A DNA stretch of 64,000 bases from Anaeramoeba flamelloides (GCA_027625915.1 JANTQA010000026.1:6572001-6636000); one strand, 5' to 3'; positions 1 through 12,171 are shown, numbered from the stretch's first letter. The notes: generated from the sequence alone by a model not told the origin. Numbers and translations are program-made.

Positions 1-1466
1 TTGTTAATTGACTTGATTAAAAAAAATTGTTTTTTAAAAGCACCAAATAAAACCAAACCTAATTAAAAATTTCAACCAACAATCCAAAAACCACATTTTT
101 TTATAACTTAAGTTCCAGTCAATTAACCTTATACTCTTCATTTCTGATTTCGGAAAAAAAAAAAAATAAATTGTCAAAAATTGCCATTTTGAACCACGTT
201 TAAAACTCATACCAAATCCAAGATCGATCAGCTAAGAACCAAATTAACAAGCCACTACACTCAATTCAAGATAAGATTCTTTCAAATTTCAGGGAATGTA
301 AACCTTAACAAAAGAAAATTTTTACTTTCACAGACTCAAATATTTTTCTACTCCACAACTAATTTCTCACAACATAACTTGGAAAATTTTTTCAAAAAAA
401 AATCTCTAAATTTTGTATTTTTTATAGAAACTCACATAATAAACAATATTACTATTTGTTGCAAAACAAAAGGAACAAAATTTTCATTTGACTTTCCTAA
501 ATAAGGGTTGAAAAAATCATTGAAACTTTTCAATTTTTTAATTCATAAATCAGTTTTAATTATGAATTTAACTTTTACAAAATGAGAATTTTGATGGTAT
601 GTTGTAATTGTTATATTGTGATTTTTTTTAAGAAAGCTGAATGAAAATTTTGATCTTTTTATTTTGCAATTAAAAGTATATTTCACAATAGCTTTGGAAA
701 GACTGTAATACCTTTCAATAAGCGAAGAAAGGATTAAAATGAAAGTTTTTAGTAATATTTTTTTCATTTTTAATTTTAAAATTTTTTATATTTTTATTTG
801 GCTTAGCGGAGAGATTATTTTAATGTATTTTTTTAATATTCTAAAAAGATTCATATTTTTCAATTTCAAAATAAAATCAAAAATTTTCTTCCAAAAGATA
901 TATCTAAATTAAATTAAAAAATTGATTTTTTTTCTATTTTTGGAATATTTTTTATCATTTTATTTTTTTTTTTGTGTTTGTGTTTTAGTGCATTTTCCAT
1001 ATTTTTTTCTGCAAATTCTTTTAATATTTATTCTTTTTTCATATTTAATGTTCAATCCAAAGTTGATTCATTGTAACTACTTTCAAAAAAAAACATACCC
1101 CAAAAATGGATTTTTTTTTCAAAAGTCAGGTAATTTTGAAAAAGAAGATATTCGAATCTTTATGAGTTGAATAACTATCTTTTCTTAATAACATACAATT
1201 ATCATACCATTTAAAAAATAATTTATAAAAGGTGTATAATCGAAATTAAATATGCAGTTTTGGCCAACTTTAATCTCCAGAATTTGTTTTTTCCTTGTTG
1301 TGTGGTATTTGAATAATAAATTGTAAAAAATTTTCAATATATTTTCAATTGGATTTTTCAAATAGAGACAACAACTTACAACCCACCTTGCCGAAAAACC
1401 AATTTTGAATACAGCCAGTTTCAAATTTAAGGCACAAAATTTCAACAAAAGTCAATGCACAAGAAA

Positions 1467-1553
1467 AATCTTAAATTAAGACCCAAAATTTGAAGAATTT
1501 TTTTCAAAAAGTATTTTATTAGAAACTGAATTTTGTGCCTTAATTTGAGATTT
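1467..1553. repeat. Imperfect inverted repeat
   Basis: The 25-base arm at 1467-1491 matches the reverse complement of 1529-1553 with about three mismatches. A further related copy of the arm lies at 1422-1444. It looks like a decayed foldback or MITE remnant. No function is visible. Confidence 0.5.
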
Positions 1554-2558
1554 TTATTATGCCTTAAATTTCGTTGAAGGTTTGTGCCTTAAAAGCGGAA
1601 CTGTCTGTAAGTAAATAACCAAAAAAGACTAAAAAATATTTTAGCCACCCTTTGCTAATACCATTCCAAACAAACCACCCTTTCATCTTATAGTAAATCA
1701 GCGCCAATGATACCCAAACACCAATTAATAAAATAAGGATGGCCAATAATATATATTACTGATAAATTTACTCCAAACATATGTACTTTTTAATGGTATA
1801 GCGATTGATATGAAAAATAAATACTCAAAACGTAAAAAACAACAGAATCTTTATATGTGCTGAATAACAACAAAAAACCAATCAAAATTTGATCAACCAA
1901 TGATCTCAAAAAAAACAACAATGAATACCAGGACACTTTTAGAAAAAAATCCAAAGAGTAGCACCTTATTTCCGGTTTGAGTGACCATGCAATATAAATT
2001 CGAAAATAACCATGTTGTATTTGGAATGTCTCTCATTTAGCACTTATTGAGATCTTAAAGATTGATTTTTTCATTTTTTTCATTTTTTTCATTTCTCAAA
2101 TGGGTTTTTTTTATCTCAAAAACGTTTCAAAACTCTTACCCTGTTAAAATTTGAGGATTACAGAATAATTACAAATCAGATTAAATAGAATTAAATAAAT
2201 TGTACTTTTCGAAAAAAAAATGTTTTAAATTTGAAAGAAATATAACTTTTAGGAAATAAAAAACACTAAACTATTTGAATTTTTTTTTAATTTGAATTTT
2301 CTCGAATTGAGAATCCCTTTAAACTCATTTTTGATAGAATTGATTTTGAAATGGATTCAATGGAATTATTTTTTGGTTAGTTGATTTTTGAAAATTAGTG
2401 ATCTGAAGAAATTTTTTTTTTTTGTTAGTAGAATTATGATAATCTAAATAAGTACTTTTTCGCAATACCCCCTTAATGTTTGAAGTGATTCTTTACGTCT
2501 AGAAGATATCCAATATAAACGACTAGAACCTTAAAGAATTAGTGTATTTGAAGAAGTA

Positions 2559-2571
2559 CCCCCCCCCCCCC
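2559..2571. repeat. C13 homopolymer in a hairpin loop
   Basis: Thirteen C residues in a row in a very AT-rich background. Flanking segments 2502-2520 and 2584-2602 are near-complementary, both carrying a form of ATATCCAATAT, so the tract sits in the loop of a possible hairpin. It may be a replication-slippage site or a remnant of an element. Confidence 0.6.
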
Positions 2572-3320
2572 GAATAAAGTACGTTGATATTGGATATTAA
2601 TTACAACAGCTCAAATGTCTCAAAAAATACGGTTCGTAAAACAGTTCTATTTGATAACAAACTAAGTAAAAAAAGATCATTGTGTTAGTAAAAAACCAGA
2701 CAAGGACCCAAATAAACCTTCATTTCAAGACAATTTTAAATGTTGAATCATGAATATTATTACTTCAAAATTTAAAAATATATTTCATAGGTTTGTGGCG
2801 AAATGTAGATTAGAGGCTAAAAAATTCAGTTTTGTTTAAAAATAAAAAATTCATGAATCAATTATTTTGACAAATTATTTTCTAAAATTGGAAATAAATT
2901 GATATATTAATTAATTTTTCATAAGGAAACAAAACTAAACCCTTTTTAGTTTTTTTATGTTTAGAGTAAACCCGTAAACCCTTGAAATTAAATAAAAGAA
3001 AAAATAATTACTTTTGAGATTTTCAAAATATTAAATTATTAAATACTAAAATACTATTATTTTTGGTTTCTATTTTTAGATTTTTAAAAGGAATTAATTA
3101 AAAAATTTCCAAATTCAACTTTCTCAAAGTGATCCTCAGTAAAAAATGAATTAATTTATTTTTCAATATTATTTATAAAGAGATTTTTTCGAGCCAAATG
3201 AATTCTCTAGCACACAATATCTGATACAAAAAATTACATCGGAGTTTAATTAAAGCAAAATTTATGAAGACACTTATTCCTTAACTTAAAATTCAATTTT
3301 TAAAAAGATAAAATCTTATT

Positions 3321-3491
3321 ATTGGACTTTAAATTAGAAAATGAAAAAAAATTTTTCACTTCCTATTCCATATTTTTTCGATGTCAAATACTTCTTAAAG
3401 TTGTAGGTTGTAATTTAAAAACTTTGTAGAAAAAGGAAATTGAAAATGAAGTGACAATTTATTCCCATTTATTATTCAAAAGCCCTTAATA
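3321..3491. mobile_element. Decayed MITE, CTGGTATTTG family
   Basis: This segment shares the internal CACTTC...GAAGTGA inverted blocks and the CCCATTTATTATTCAAA right end with the better preserved copies at 40488-40651 and 48505-48667. Its terminal bases have diverged. It is a short non-autonomous inverted-repeat element with no coding capacity. Confidence 0.5.
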
Positions 3492-3969
3492 CTTCAAATT
3501 CTAGCTTTAATTGACTCATAAATAAACATCGAATATATTCAACCCCATTGATTAGAAACAAGACTTATGGAACATAAGTCTTTCATTCATCCTTCTGAAA
3601 AGAAAGTTGCCCAATTGTTTTCTTTTAAAAACAACTATTGGATAAATGTACAAATAACTTTCCAAATTTGCTCCATGATTTTCTGAATATTCCCAAAGAG
3701 CCAAATCAACAGGCTAATTAGTTGTGTTGTTTTCACAAAATTTGTCAGCTTAAGTTGTTCTATATTCCCTTTACAAATCTTTTTCTTATCAACGAAATTT
3801 TATGAGATTAAAATAACACTTTGCAAATTTCAAAAAACTGTTAATAATAGCACTGTCGTTCCAACTTCAATTAGTTTGATTGTTATTTTATTCTTAGTAT
3901 TAATTTCATCAATAAAAAAGTTTTCATTTTCTCTCACTTTTCTTTTCTCTTTCGAAATTTATAACCCAA

Positions 3970-4747
3970 AGTAAGCAGTATTTTTTTTTTTAAAATTTTT
4001 CTTCTTGTTTCAACAATCGTGCTAACGATCTCTTTTTTTAATTCCTTATAGTGACCGAATACGACCAAAATCAAATTTCAGAAATCTCTGAAGCCTTTAA
4101 TCTTTATGACAAAGACTGTGATGGGAAAATTGCTTTAAATGAAATCGGGATTGTTGCAAGAAGTCTCGGTCGTAGCCCAACCGAAAAACAGCTCCAAGAA
4201 TATGTAAATTAAATCTTTTTCTTTTTCTTTGTTATTTTCTTTTTCTTTCTCTAACAAAATGGAACCACGATAGAAAAAAAAAGAAAAAGTGTATTTTTTT
4301 TGTTTGTTGTTAATAATTTTTTTACTTGAAAATTAATTTTTTTTTTTATGGAAAAAATTTCCCTTTTTTACTTTTTAATTTTTTTCTTTTGATTTCTTTT
4401 CTTTGCAATTAACTTTTTTTTAATTTTTAACCCCTTCCTAAAAAACTCAAAAGGAAACAAAATTAAGAAATGAAGAAATCGAACAAATTGATTTAAACCA
4501 ATTTATGGGCATTCTCAAAGAAATGGACGAAAATAAAGAAGACATTGAGGATTTACGCAAAGCCTTCAAAATTTTAGACAAAGACGGAAACGGTGTTATT
4601 GACGCCGCAGAACTTAGACACGCAATGACAACAATTGGAGAAAAAATGACACTTGAGGAAATTAATGAAATTATTTCAGAATTTGATACAAACAACGACG
4701 GAAAGATCGACTTTAATGAATTTGTTACAGCAATTCTCAAAGACTAA
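3970..4747 (+). CDS. Calmodulin-like EF-hand protein
   Basis: Calcium sensor of the calmodulin/troponin-C superfamily, 148 residues after splicing (calmodulin has 149). The exons I infer are 3970 (only the A of the start codon), 4052-4203 and 4454-4747. The introns are 3971-4051 (GTAAGC..TTATAG, with a CTAAC branch-like motif at 4022) and 4204-4453 (GTAAAT..AAAAG). The ATG is therefore assembled by splicing (A|TG). EF-hand loop 1 is [12 protein letters not shown] (residues 20-31), loop 3 [12 protein letters not shown] (93-104) and loop 4 [12 protein letters not shown] (129-140), each with Asp at position 1 and Glu at 12. The second EF-hand (about 52-68) has lost its acidic ligands and should not bind calcium. 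It could be a divergent calmodulin, or a myosin light chain or centrin relative. Loop spacing matches calmodulin best. Family call is firm, exact orthology is not. Confidence 0.88.
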
Positions 4748-7213
4748 AACTTTTTTTTGTTTATTTTTGTTTTTCATTGTTTTTGGTTTTCCTTTCTTTT
4801 TTTTTCTTTTTTTTTTTTTTGCTCCTTTTGCAAAAAAAACCAAAAAAACAAAGATGGAGATCCAAATTTTCAATCCAACCATATATATAAACAAAAACTT
4901 GTTCTCGATCACAAAAGAAAACCAGCTTGGTTGATAATCTATATATCCATTTTAAAAATGTGACATCAAAAAGTTTTCAAAAATGTTCATAGATTTGTTC
5001 TATTTCTTCTTTTAAACCGTTTTATTGTCACTTTGTAAAACTGTTTTTCTTTTTGGTCTCTCTTTTTTAAAATGTCTTTCTTGTCTTAACTTTATTTATC
5101 TTTTTTTTTTTTTCTTCTTGTTTTCTTCTTTTGAAAACACCAAAACAATTTTTCCTTTTTAATACAAGAAACACCCATGAAATTATTTTATTAATCAATT
5201 TTGCTGGTTTGTTTATTTATTTTTTGTTTCTCTTTCCAAAAATAATCCATTTAAGGATGTACATCCCAAACGAATTCTTTAGACACACTACGAATGCCTT
5301 TTTTTAGATTGGTTCAGGCTCTTACGATCTTTTGTCCACTTATCAAAATAACTTATTTTTTCGTCAAAAAATGGTGTATATTTGCGTTTTTTGTTTTTTT
5401 TTTGTTCTACTTTAAAAACCCACTTTGTCCTTAAAAATACACCTAGGCATATATTATTCAAATCAGTTTTTCATTTAAGCCAGCTATTGGTATTTTTGGT
5501 ACTAATAACTTTATAAAATTGAATAATTTCCCATAAATCGATATTAGTATTCATTAATACCCCTTTGTGGTAAGTTGGTATTTAAAATAAACTTGATTTC
5601 AAAAATTGTGACTCACCTGAAATAATAAATTGAAAAAAGAATTATATTCTTTAGTGTCCAAGAACAATTAATAACTAAATATGATTTGTAATTATTTTTT
5701 AAATCATTCTAAACCTATAAAAATCTGATATTTTAAAAACTAAAATAAAATAAAACCAAAAACCAAAAAAAAGTGTTTCACAATTTTTGAAATGAATATT
5801 ACAAATTTTTTATTACTGAACCATCACTGAAAAAAGGTTATCAAAAGAAATTTTTTTGTTTATAATTAAACTCATTTTAAAAGCCATTACCATAGTCTCA
5901 ATTTTATAAAGATTTATTTGTCTTTTGGAAGATCTCTTTTTTTTTTCCACATGATCTTTTGATCTCACAAAAAAGATAAAAAAAAGATTATAAAAGAAGT
6001 ATTTTGGACAAAAAAAATGTATTTTATTAAGAACTGAAAAAATGATAATTTACATCTATAAGAAACCTTAATAGATTAAAAAAATAAGTTAATTTCCCTT
6101 TTCAACGAAAAATCCACCGGTTTGCAATTATTTCAAAGTTTATTATTGTAAATATTCATTTGTAAAAAAAATTAAGAATTAACATAACACTAAAGTTTCT
6201 AAATTGACCCCTGATAAATAAAAATCAAAAAGTTAAAAACAAATTTAAGAATCAAATATTTACTTTTTCAATAAACAACGAAAAAAATTCTGACTTCTTT
6301 TGAATTTTTTGATGATAGATCTTTAAGAGATTTTTTTTTTTTTTTATTGTTTCAAAGTTTGATTTTCCTGTTTAAACACCTTTTTAAAAAAATGACAAAA
6401 AATTATTTTATTTCTTTTTTTTCAATTTCACCAAATTTTATCAAAGACTTTGTCTTGAAGATCAAAATACTTTTTCAAAATTGAGTGTTTTGAATTCAGG
6501 CTAATTTAATGGGGATTTTGTTTATTTTTTGGAAAGCAAATAAAAATTTCACTTTTATTTTGAAGATAAAACATTGGAGAATTAGACATGAGATTAAAAA
6601 AGGGATTAAATATATATTTCACATTTACTATTTTCTCTTTGAATACCTGGAAAATTCTATTTAGAATATTTTCTAAATCTTTTTTTTTAACCGAAAATTT
6701 TTAAAATTTTAACTTGGATTTATTACTCTTGGTTTTTTATGAAAACTCCAAAAATAGAATTTATTGAATTAGGATTGGTTAGTGGTGTTCAATTTTAGGC
6801 ATTACAATTGAAATACCACTGTTTCAAAAACTGAAGGTAACATATTTTAAATTTATTGTTATAAAATTAAAATCAAGATAGCTCAATTATATTTACCTTT
6901 TAAGAGATTTTCTAAAGTCTTTTTGACTGTATTAAATACTTAACTTTCAATAAACCCATCCCCAAATAGTACAAAATATTTAATTTTCAAAATTTGTACA
7001 AAAATAATTGTGATTGATTGAAAGAATATTTTTTAACAATTTATATATGTTTTTTTTTTTAATAAAAGTAATGAAATGTTTATTTATTGGAATAATAACA
7101 ATAATAATAAATCTTTGAATCCACAATTTGTTTATATGTTAATAATATTAACACCACCATTAAAATTATTTATATTTCTAATTTTATTTCAATTTCTACC
7201 CCCATAACCACAC
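4748..7213. other. Intergenic region between convergent genes
   Basis: This holds the 3' ends of the calmodulin-like gene (+) and the LRR-PP2C gene (-). It is T-rich just after the stop at 4747, with long homopolymer runs. No coding or RNA gene could be supported. Open frames at 4653-4963 are low-complexity shadows in the 3' UTR. Confidence 0.6.
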
Positions 7214-10200
7214 TCAATTTTCTTCCCTTTCCTCATCCTCTACTCTTTTCTTTTGCTTCGAATATTCATTTTTGTTTTCATCTTCCTCAGATTTCTTCTT
7301 TTTATCATTATTTTCCTTATATTTACTTTCTCCACCCTTTTCATCTTCTTTCACCTTTTCACCAACATCTTGACCCTCTTCCTGAATTTCATCCACATTC
7401 ACATCCACAACCTCAATACTTTTATTTTTTTCTTGGTTGTTTTCAATGGGGCTTTCTGGTTTACCGAATTCTATTCTCTCTTTTTTTGCGATTTCCATTT
7501 CCACGTTTTCATCAATTTCTTTCACTTCAACCTTTTCTTTACTTTCCAAAGGTATTTTAGGAAATAAATCCACGACAATGACTGAAATATTATCCAACGA
7601 ACCCTTTGAATAAGAAACATTTCTAATCTGTGTCGCGATATTATCCATATTTGTATTCCCATTTAAATAGTTATTATAAACAATTTGGCCAACTTCTTGG
7701 TTTGAGAGTACATCATAAACACCGTCACAGCAAAGTACTAAAAACTTATCCCTTTTTTCCGATAGGGAATATCGTTTTATTGTTGGCTCGCAGCTAACGA
7801 ATGGTTGATAAAAGCTATCACCAAAAGAACGAGAAACAGCGATCCCACCATTTATTCTGCCATTTTCTGTCACAACCCCGCCCAGTTCGCGCACCCGATC
7901 GAGTTCGGAACGGTCTGTGGGCTTATGGTCCTTGGTCACGGGTACTGTTTCACCATCCACCTTCACCAAAACTGAGCGAGAATCACCCAGGTTGATTGTA
8001 TACAGGGTATTTTCAATGACCAAACAAATGCAGGCCGTCGAACCAGAATCATCATATCCAAGTTTCTTTAACAATTTGTTCATACCGACGAAAATATTGT
8101 CAATTATAATTTTCAATTCTTGGTCACCCGCTTCATCCAATGTGAATGGAATCTTATTCACTATTTGTGAAAAAAGAATTTGATCTAAGGTATCTGCAAC
8201 ATAATTTGAAGTTTGCCAGCCAGCGTGCCCATCAAAAACCGCAAAATAATGGATGTCGCTCTCTTTACGATTTTGAATCGCAATTGAGTCTTCCTGCTCG
8301 GGTCGAAAGCCCTGCATTTCCGAATAACCGACCTTGAAGCGATATTTTTTTGGCAAATTGAATTTTCTTTTCAGGACTTGGTTTGGAAATGCCAGTTGGA
8401 CGTATCGAGGAACGATCATTTGCTGAAGATTAGAAAATTCATTGGCAAAATTTTGCGAAGTCTTTGTAAATTGGTATATAAAATTTTCAAACCCTTTTGT
8501 CAATTTGTTGCCCTCAAAGTGTAACAATTTGAGATTTTTCAAATGTGCCAATCCCATTAAATCCAAATCTTTAATCTTGTTGTGCGATATTTTGAATGTT
8601 TCAAGAACCTTCGATAAATTCGAGAGTATTTGTGGATCAATGGCCTTAATACGGTTATGGCTAAGATCTAATTCTTCAAGATTCAGCAATTTCCACCCTT
8701 CGTCGAATGTCTGTATTCTGTTATGAGATAAGTCAATGTGCAACCCATAATTCGTCGGTGCCCTTAATTCCCAAAACAATTCTGGTACCTGCGAAATTTT
8801 ATTATCTGATAAATTTAATGTTGTAAAATTTTTTAAATACCCCAACCCCGAGGGAATAAAATATAGCTTATTACAAGATGCATTCAGCTCCTTGAGGAAT
8901 TTTAATTCATTGACGATGTCTGGTATCGCCTTAATTTCATTTGATCCGATGGACAAGATCCTCAATCGTTGCAATGTGATCACGATCGAGGGGAACTTTG
9001 TAAATTTGTTGGCTGACAAATTAAGTGTATCAAGCGAATACAATTTGTACATGCCCTTGGGCAGATCTGTCAATAAGTTGTTGGACAAATTTAATTTGAT
9101 TAACCTTTTGCATGAATATAATTCAACAGGCACCTTTTTAATCAAATTGTTCATTAAATTTAATTCTAATAAATTGCTTAGCTGATTAATTTCTTTTGGA
9201 ATCGCTTGTATTTGATTTGTTTGTGCAAATAACGTTATCACCCGATCTAAATATCGGAAGCTAGTGGGTAATTTTTTTAATTTATTTTCATGCAGAAACA
9301 ACCTCACTATTCGTGGAGTTAATAAAAATAGATCATCTGGGATTTGTTTTAACTTATTTTGGCCTAAATCTAATTCGCTTACCAAGTCGATTGATAATTC
9401 TTGTTTATTCTCTTTTTTTTCTTCTTTTTCTATTTCTATTTCTTTTTCTTTTTCTTCTTCTTCTTTTTCTTTTTCTTTTTCTATTTCTTTTTCTTTTTCT
9501 TTTTCTATTTCTTTTTCTTTTTCTTTTTCTTTTTCTTTTTTTATTTCTTTTTCTTTTTCTATTTTTTTTTCTATTTCTTCTTCTTTATCTATTTCTTGAT
9601 CTCTTTCCTTTTCATTCTCGTTCGAGCTTAACTTTTTTTTTTTCAATTTGATTAAATTTTTACAAAATTCTGGGAAAGGAGGAATTTCGTTGATTTTGTT
9701 TCCATAAATTAAAATTTCATTTAAGACCTTTAACGAAAATAATTGGATTGGGAATTGAGTAAAATGATTAAAGAAAAGATTTAAAGATTTTAAATTATTC
9801 GACAGGTTCACGATTTCATCAGGAAGAGATTTTAAACAATTTCCTTGTAAATTTAAACTATTTAAAGTTGATAGTTTCCCAATTTTTGGTGATATTGTCG
9901 TGATTTGGTTCATTCTTGCAATAATTTTGTTGACTGATTTTAATTTTGAGACAGATCCACCGATTTCCTTTAATTTGCAGCAATTGATACTTAGATATTC
10001 CAAACCAACCAAGCCCTTCAAGCTTTCTTTTGAAGGGAAAATTTCAAAATCGTTATAGGAGAGCTGAAGGGTACGTAGGTTCGCCAACGATGATCCAAAT
10101 CCTTCTGGTAGTTCGGTTAATTGATTTTCGTCAAGATACAATTCACCCAATTTGGTACATCCTAAGATCCCTAACGGTACAGTTTTCAACTTATTTTTAC

Positions 10201-10594
10201 CAAGATCAAGGTTTTTTAAATTTTTTAATTCACCAATCTCTTGTGGCAACGAAACAAGAACATTTGTTCTTAGGTTCAGTGATTCTAAATTTGTTAATCC
10301 TCGAATTCGAGGTGAAAGATCTTTTAAAAAATTTAAAGATAAATTAAAATCAGTCACTGTTTGAAATAAATAGATGTTGTTTGGTAGTGATTTCATAAAA
10401 TTTAAAGACAAATTTAGGTTTTTTAATGACTTCAATTTGGTGATTTTTTTTGGAATCGTTTTGATTTGGTTGTTCGAAACATTGAGATGTGTTAATTCAC
10501 TGCATTGTGATATAGACTGAGGAATACTCCGTAACTTTCTTCCAGTGAGAAATAACACTTTTGAGTTTGTGTTGACTTTAATATCGTTTCCCAT
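7214..10594 (-). CDS. Leucine-rich-repeat PP2C-type protein phosphatase
   Basis: Intronless 1126-residue Ser/Thr phosphatase of the metal-dependent PPM/PP2C family carrying N-terminal leucine-rich repeats. LRR block 1 spans about residues 20-315, followed by a Lys/Glu run (about 317-398), then LRR block 2 (about 400-740). The PP2C domain is about 750-1008, and the tail is acidic and lysine-rich. Phosphatase motifs are present in order: RPEQEDS (Asp769), FAVFDGHAG (Asp788), GSTACI, NLGDSRS, KDHKP, GGIAVSRSFGD, CCDGVYD (Asp957) and DNIS (Asp1001). The metal-ligand aspartates are intact, so activity is expected. LRR-PP2C architecture is known from PHLPP and, with a cyclase added, from fungal adenylate cyclase. 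There is no PH domain or cyclase here. The Lys/Glu insert splits one LRR solenoid in two, as low-complexity runs do in neighbouring genes. Start is the ATG at 10594. An AG 20 bases upstream could be the acceptor of a 5' UTR intron. Confidence 0.93.
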   Translation of the reverse strand: MGNDIKVNTNSKVLFLTGRKLRSIPQSISQCSELTHLNVSNNQIKTIPKKITKLKSLKNLNLSLNFMKSLPNNIYLFQTVTDFNLSLNFLKDLSPRIRGLTNLESLNLRTNVLVSLPQEIGELKNLKNLDLGKNKLKTVPLGILGCTKLGELYLDENQLTELPEGFGSSLANLRTLQLSYNDFEIFPSKESLKGLVGLEYLSINCCKLKEIGGSVSKLKSVNKIIARMNQITTISPKIGKLSTLNSLNLQGNCLKSLPDEIVNLSNNLKSLNLFFNHFTQFPIQLFSLKVLNEILIYGNKINEIPPFPEFCKNLIKLKKKKLSSNENEKERDQEIDKEEEIEKKIEKEKEIKKEKEKEKEKEIEKEKEKEIEKEKEKEEEEKEKEIEIEKEEKKENKQELSIDLVSELDLGQNKLKQIPDDLFLLTPRIVRLFLHENKLKKLPTSFRYLDRVITLFAQTNQIQAIPKEINQLSNLLELNLMNNLIKKVPVELYSCKRLIKLNLSNNLLTDLPKGMYKLYSLDTLNLSANKFTKFPSIVITLQRLRILSIGSNEIKAIPDIVNELKFLKELNASCNKLYFIPSGLGYLKNFTTLNLSDNKISQVPELFWELRAPTNYGLHIDLSHNRIQTFDEGWKLLNLEELDLSHNRIKAIDPQILSNLSKVLETFKISHNKIKDLDLMGLAHLKNLKLLHFEGNKLTKGFENFIYQFTKTSQNFANEFSNLQQMIVPRYVQLAFPNQVLKRKFNLPKKYRFKVGYSEMQGFRPEQEDSIAIQNRKESDIHYFAVFDGHAGWQTSNYVADTLDQILFSQIVNKIPFTLDEAGDQELKIIIDNIFVGMNKLLKKLGYDDSGSTACICLVIENTLYTINLGDSRSVLVKVDGETVPVTKDHKPTDRSELDRVRELGGVVTENGRINGGIAVSRSFGDSFYQPFVSCEPTIKRYSLSEKRDKFLVLCCDGVYDVLSNQEVGQIVYNNYLNGNTNMDNIATQIRNVSYSKGSLDNISVIVVDLFPKIPLESKEKVEVKEIDENVEMEIAKKERIEFGKPESPIENNQEKNKSIEVVDVNVDEIQEEGQDVGEKVKEDEKGGESKYKENNDKKKKSEEDENKNEYSKQKKRVEDEEREEN

Positions 10595-11025
10595 ATCAAG
10601 AAATGAAATTGGATCTGTTATGAGAAAAAAATGATTTGATAATAACTATTTTGGAAAAAATTTTAAAAATGGATTTGAAAGTGTCAAATTTTTTTTTATT
10701 TTATTTAAACACACAAATATAGAATGTTTTCAAAAATAGATTTTTTAGACTTTTAGAGATATAACAAAGAGTTTTATGTATTTCTCCAAATTTTTAGTAA
10801 ACATAAAATAAACATCAGTTTTGATTTTTAAGATTGAATGGATTTTAAATCTAAAATCATTTGGCAAATACCAATCTTTCAATTTTGAAAAATGATTTTT
10901 TGTTTAAAATTGAAAGCTTAGTATTTATCAAACCATTTTTTGATTATAATTATTATTAGTCTCTTTAGATAATTATAAATTATGTTTTCAAAAATTTGGA
11001 TAAATGTATGGAACTCTTTATTTTA
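10595..11025. other. Upstream flank of the LRR-PP2C gene
   Basis: This presumably contains the promoter of the minus-strand phosphatase gene. No TATA-like or other conserved signal stands out in the AT-rich background. Confidence 0.4.
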
Positions 11026-11514
11026 TAGTTGGGAAAAAAATACCGGACATGAAAAAAATCCCGGACAAGATTTTTAATTGTGATTATTAGTAAAATTTTT
11101 GTCTAATTTCAATTAAATCCTTATTATAAATAACCAATTTTATTATGAGATTAGTAATAAACCTACCTAAAGTCCATCAAAGTAAGGTGTCTCTAGAATA
11201 CTCGAGTAATTGTGTGATAGTCTAATGTTGATCAACTTTTTTTGAAAAACAATCGAGTTTTATAGAGGTTTACTAGAGTTTGGAAAATGATAATTTTTAT
11301 TCTTGTTTTTTGATTGATTGAATGGTGTTTTGAACAAGTGTGATTTCATCAATCATCATTCTAATAAGTGGGGGAGTTATAATTGAAAAAGTTCGATTCT
11401 TAAAAAAAGGAATTTGATTGTAAATAAATGAAATTACACAATAATTTTACTAATATTCACAATTAAAAATCTTGTCCGGGATTTTTTTCATGTCCGGTAT
11501 TTTTTTCACTACTC
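11026..11514. mobile_element. Non-autonomous DNA transposon with 65-70-base TIRs
   Basis: The left terminal inverted repeat (about 11031-11097) and right repeat (about 11443-11510) are reverse complements at nearly every position. Both contain the GC-rich blocks TACCGGACATG and TCCCGGACAAG, which stand out in AT-rich DNA. The roughly 490-base unit has no transposase. Ends of the TAGT..GAAAAAAATACCGG type next to TA dinucleotides suggest a Tc1/mariner-type MITE, but the target duplication is not certain. Confidence 0.7.
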
Positions 11515-12171
11515 TATCTCAAAAATTGTAAAAAATCTATTTTTTACCACATTCATAACCAAATTTATTAACCTTATTTTTTAATTTTGAAAAGATTAAT
11601 CTCAGAACTTAAAGTTACTCAAGAAGTGAAAAATTTTAAATCAGAAATATTTTTTTCAAATTTTTACCAAACTGTTGATAACATAAAATTATTAAAAAAG
11701 TATTTTTACCTACAAAAATCAAAAGAAGTAGAAAATTTTTTGAAAAATTTGCTTTACTGTTGTTAAAATAAATGTGCTGAAAAGTTGAATCCATATTGTA
11801 AAATAAAAAGCGTGTTTTTTAGTTATAGAATCTGTACATCCAAGGATCAAAGAAACCAACAATCAATCCAACATAAATATGGTATTGGTTTCTTAAAGGT
11901 TTATTATTTATATAGAAATTCTAAAAATAAAGGATTAAATTAGAAATTTTATCTCAAAAAATAGAGTAAATTTTTTAGAGAGTATTTTTATCATCAAAAA
12001 AATAAAAAAAATTGAGAATAGTACGAAAAATTTTCTTTAAATTGCATTCTAATTTAAACGTTACAGAAAATATCTAGTAGTTTACTTTCGAAATTGATTT
12101 GAACTTGGGTTTACTATTTGGTAGCAAATTGGATGTTACCTTGGAACAAGAAGAAAAAAAAGCACCAATTA
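11515..12171. other. Gene-free AT-rich spacer
   Basis: Nothing coding or structural could be supported between the two transposon-like elements. Confidence 0.5.

Larger units (their letters stand above)
1..3900. other. AT-rich intergenic region
   Basis: No gene is supported in this stretch. It holds long A and T runs, a C13 homopolymer at 2559-2571, a short perfect hairpin at 3560-3582 (9-base arms, 5-base loop) and a decayed inverted-repeat element near 3321-3491, listed separately. A minus-strand open frame at 1564-1746 reads as two hydrophobic segments but starts without ATG and has no clear splice partner, so it is not called as a gene. Confidence 0.6.

Noticed and set aside
1564-1746. 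Hydrophobic minus-strand open frame with two membrane-like segments
   Set aside because: Starts at TTG, has a stop just upstream and no usable splice acceptor. Judged chance or relic.
9264-9651. Overlapping poly-Ser/Phe/Leu open frames on the plus strand
   Set aside because: Shadows of the GAA/AAA repeat of the LRR-PP2C gene on the other strand.
11389-11398. GTTCGATTC motif like a tRNA B box
   Set aside because: No A box upstream, no T-arm or acceptor pairing, and it lies inside a transposon-like element.
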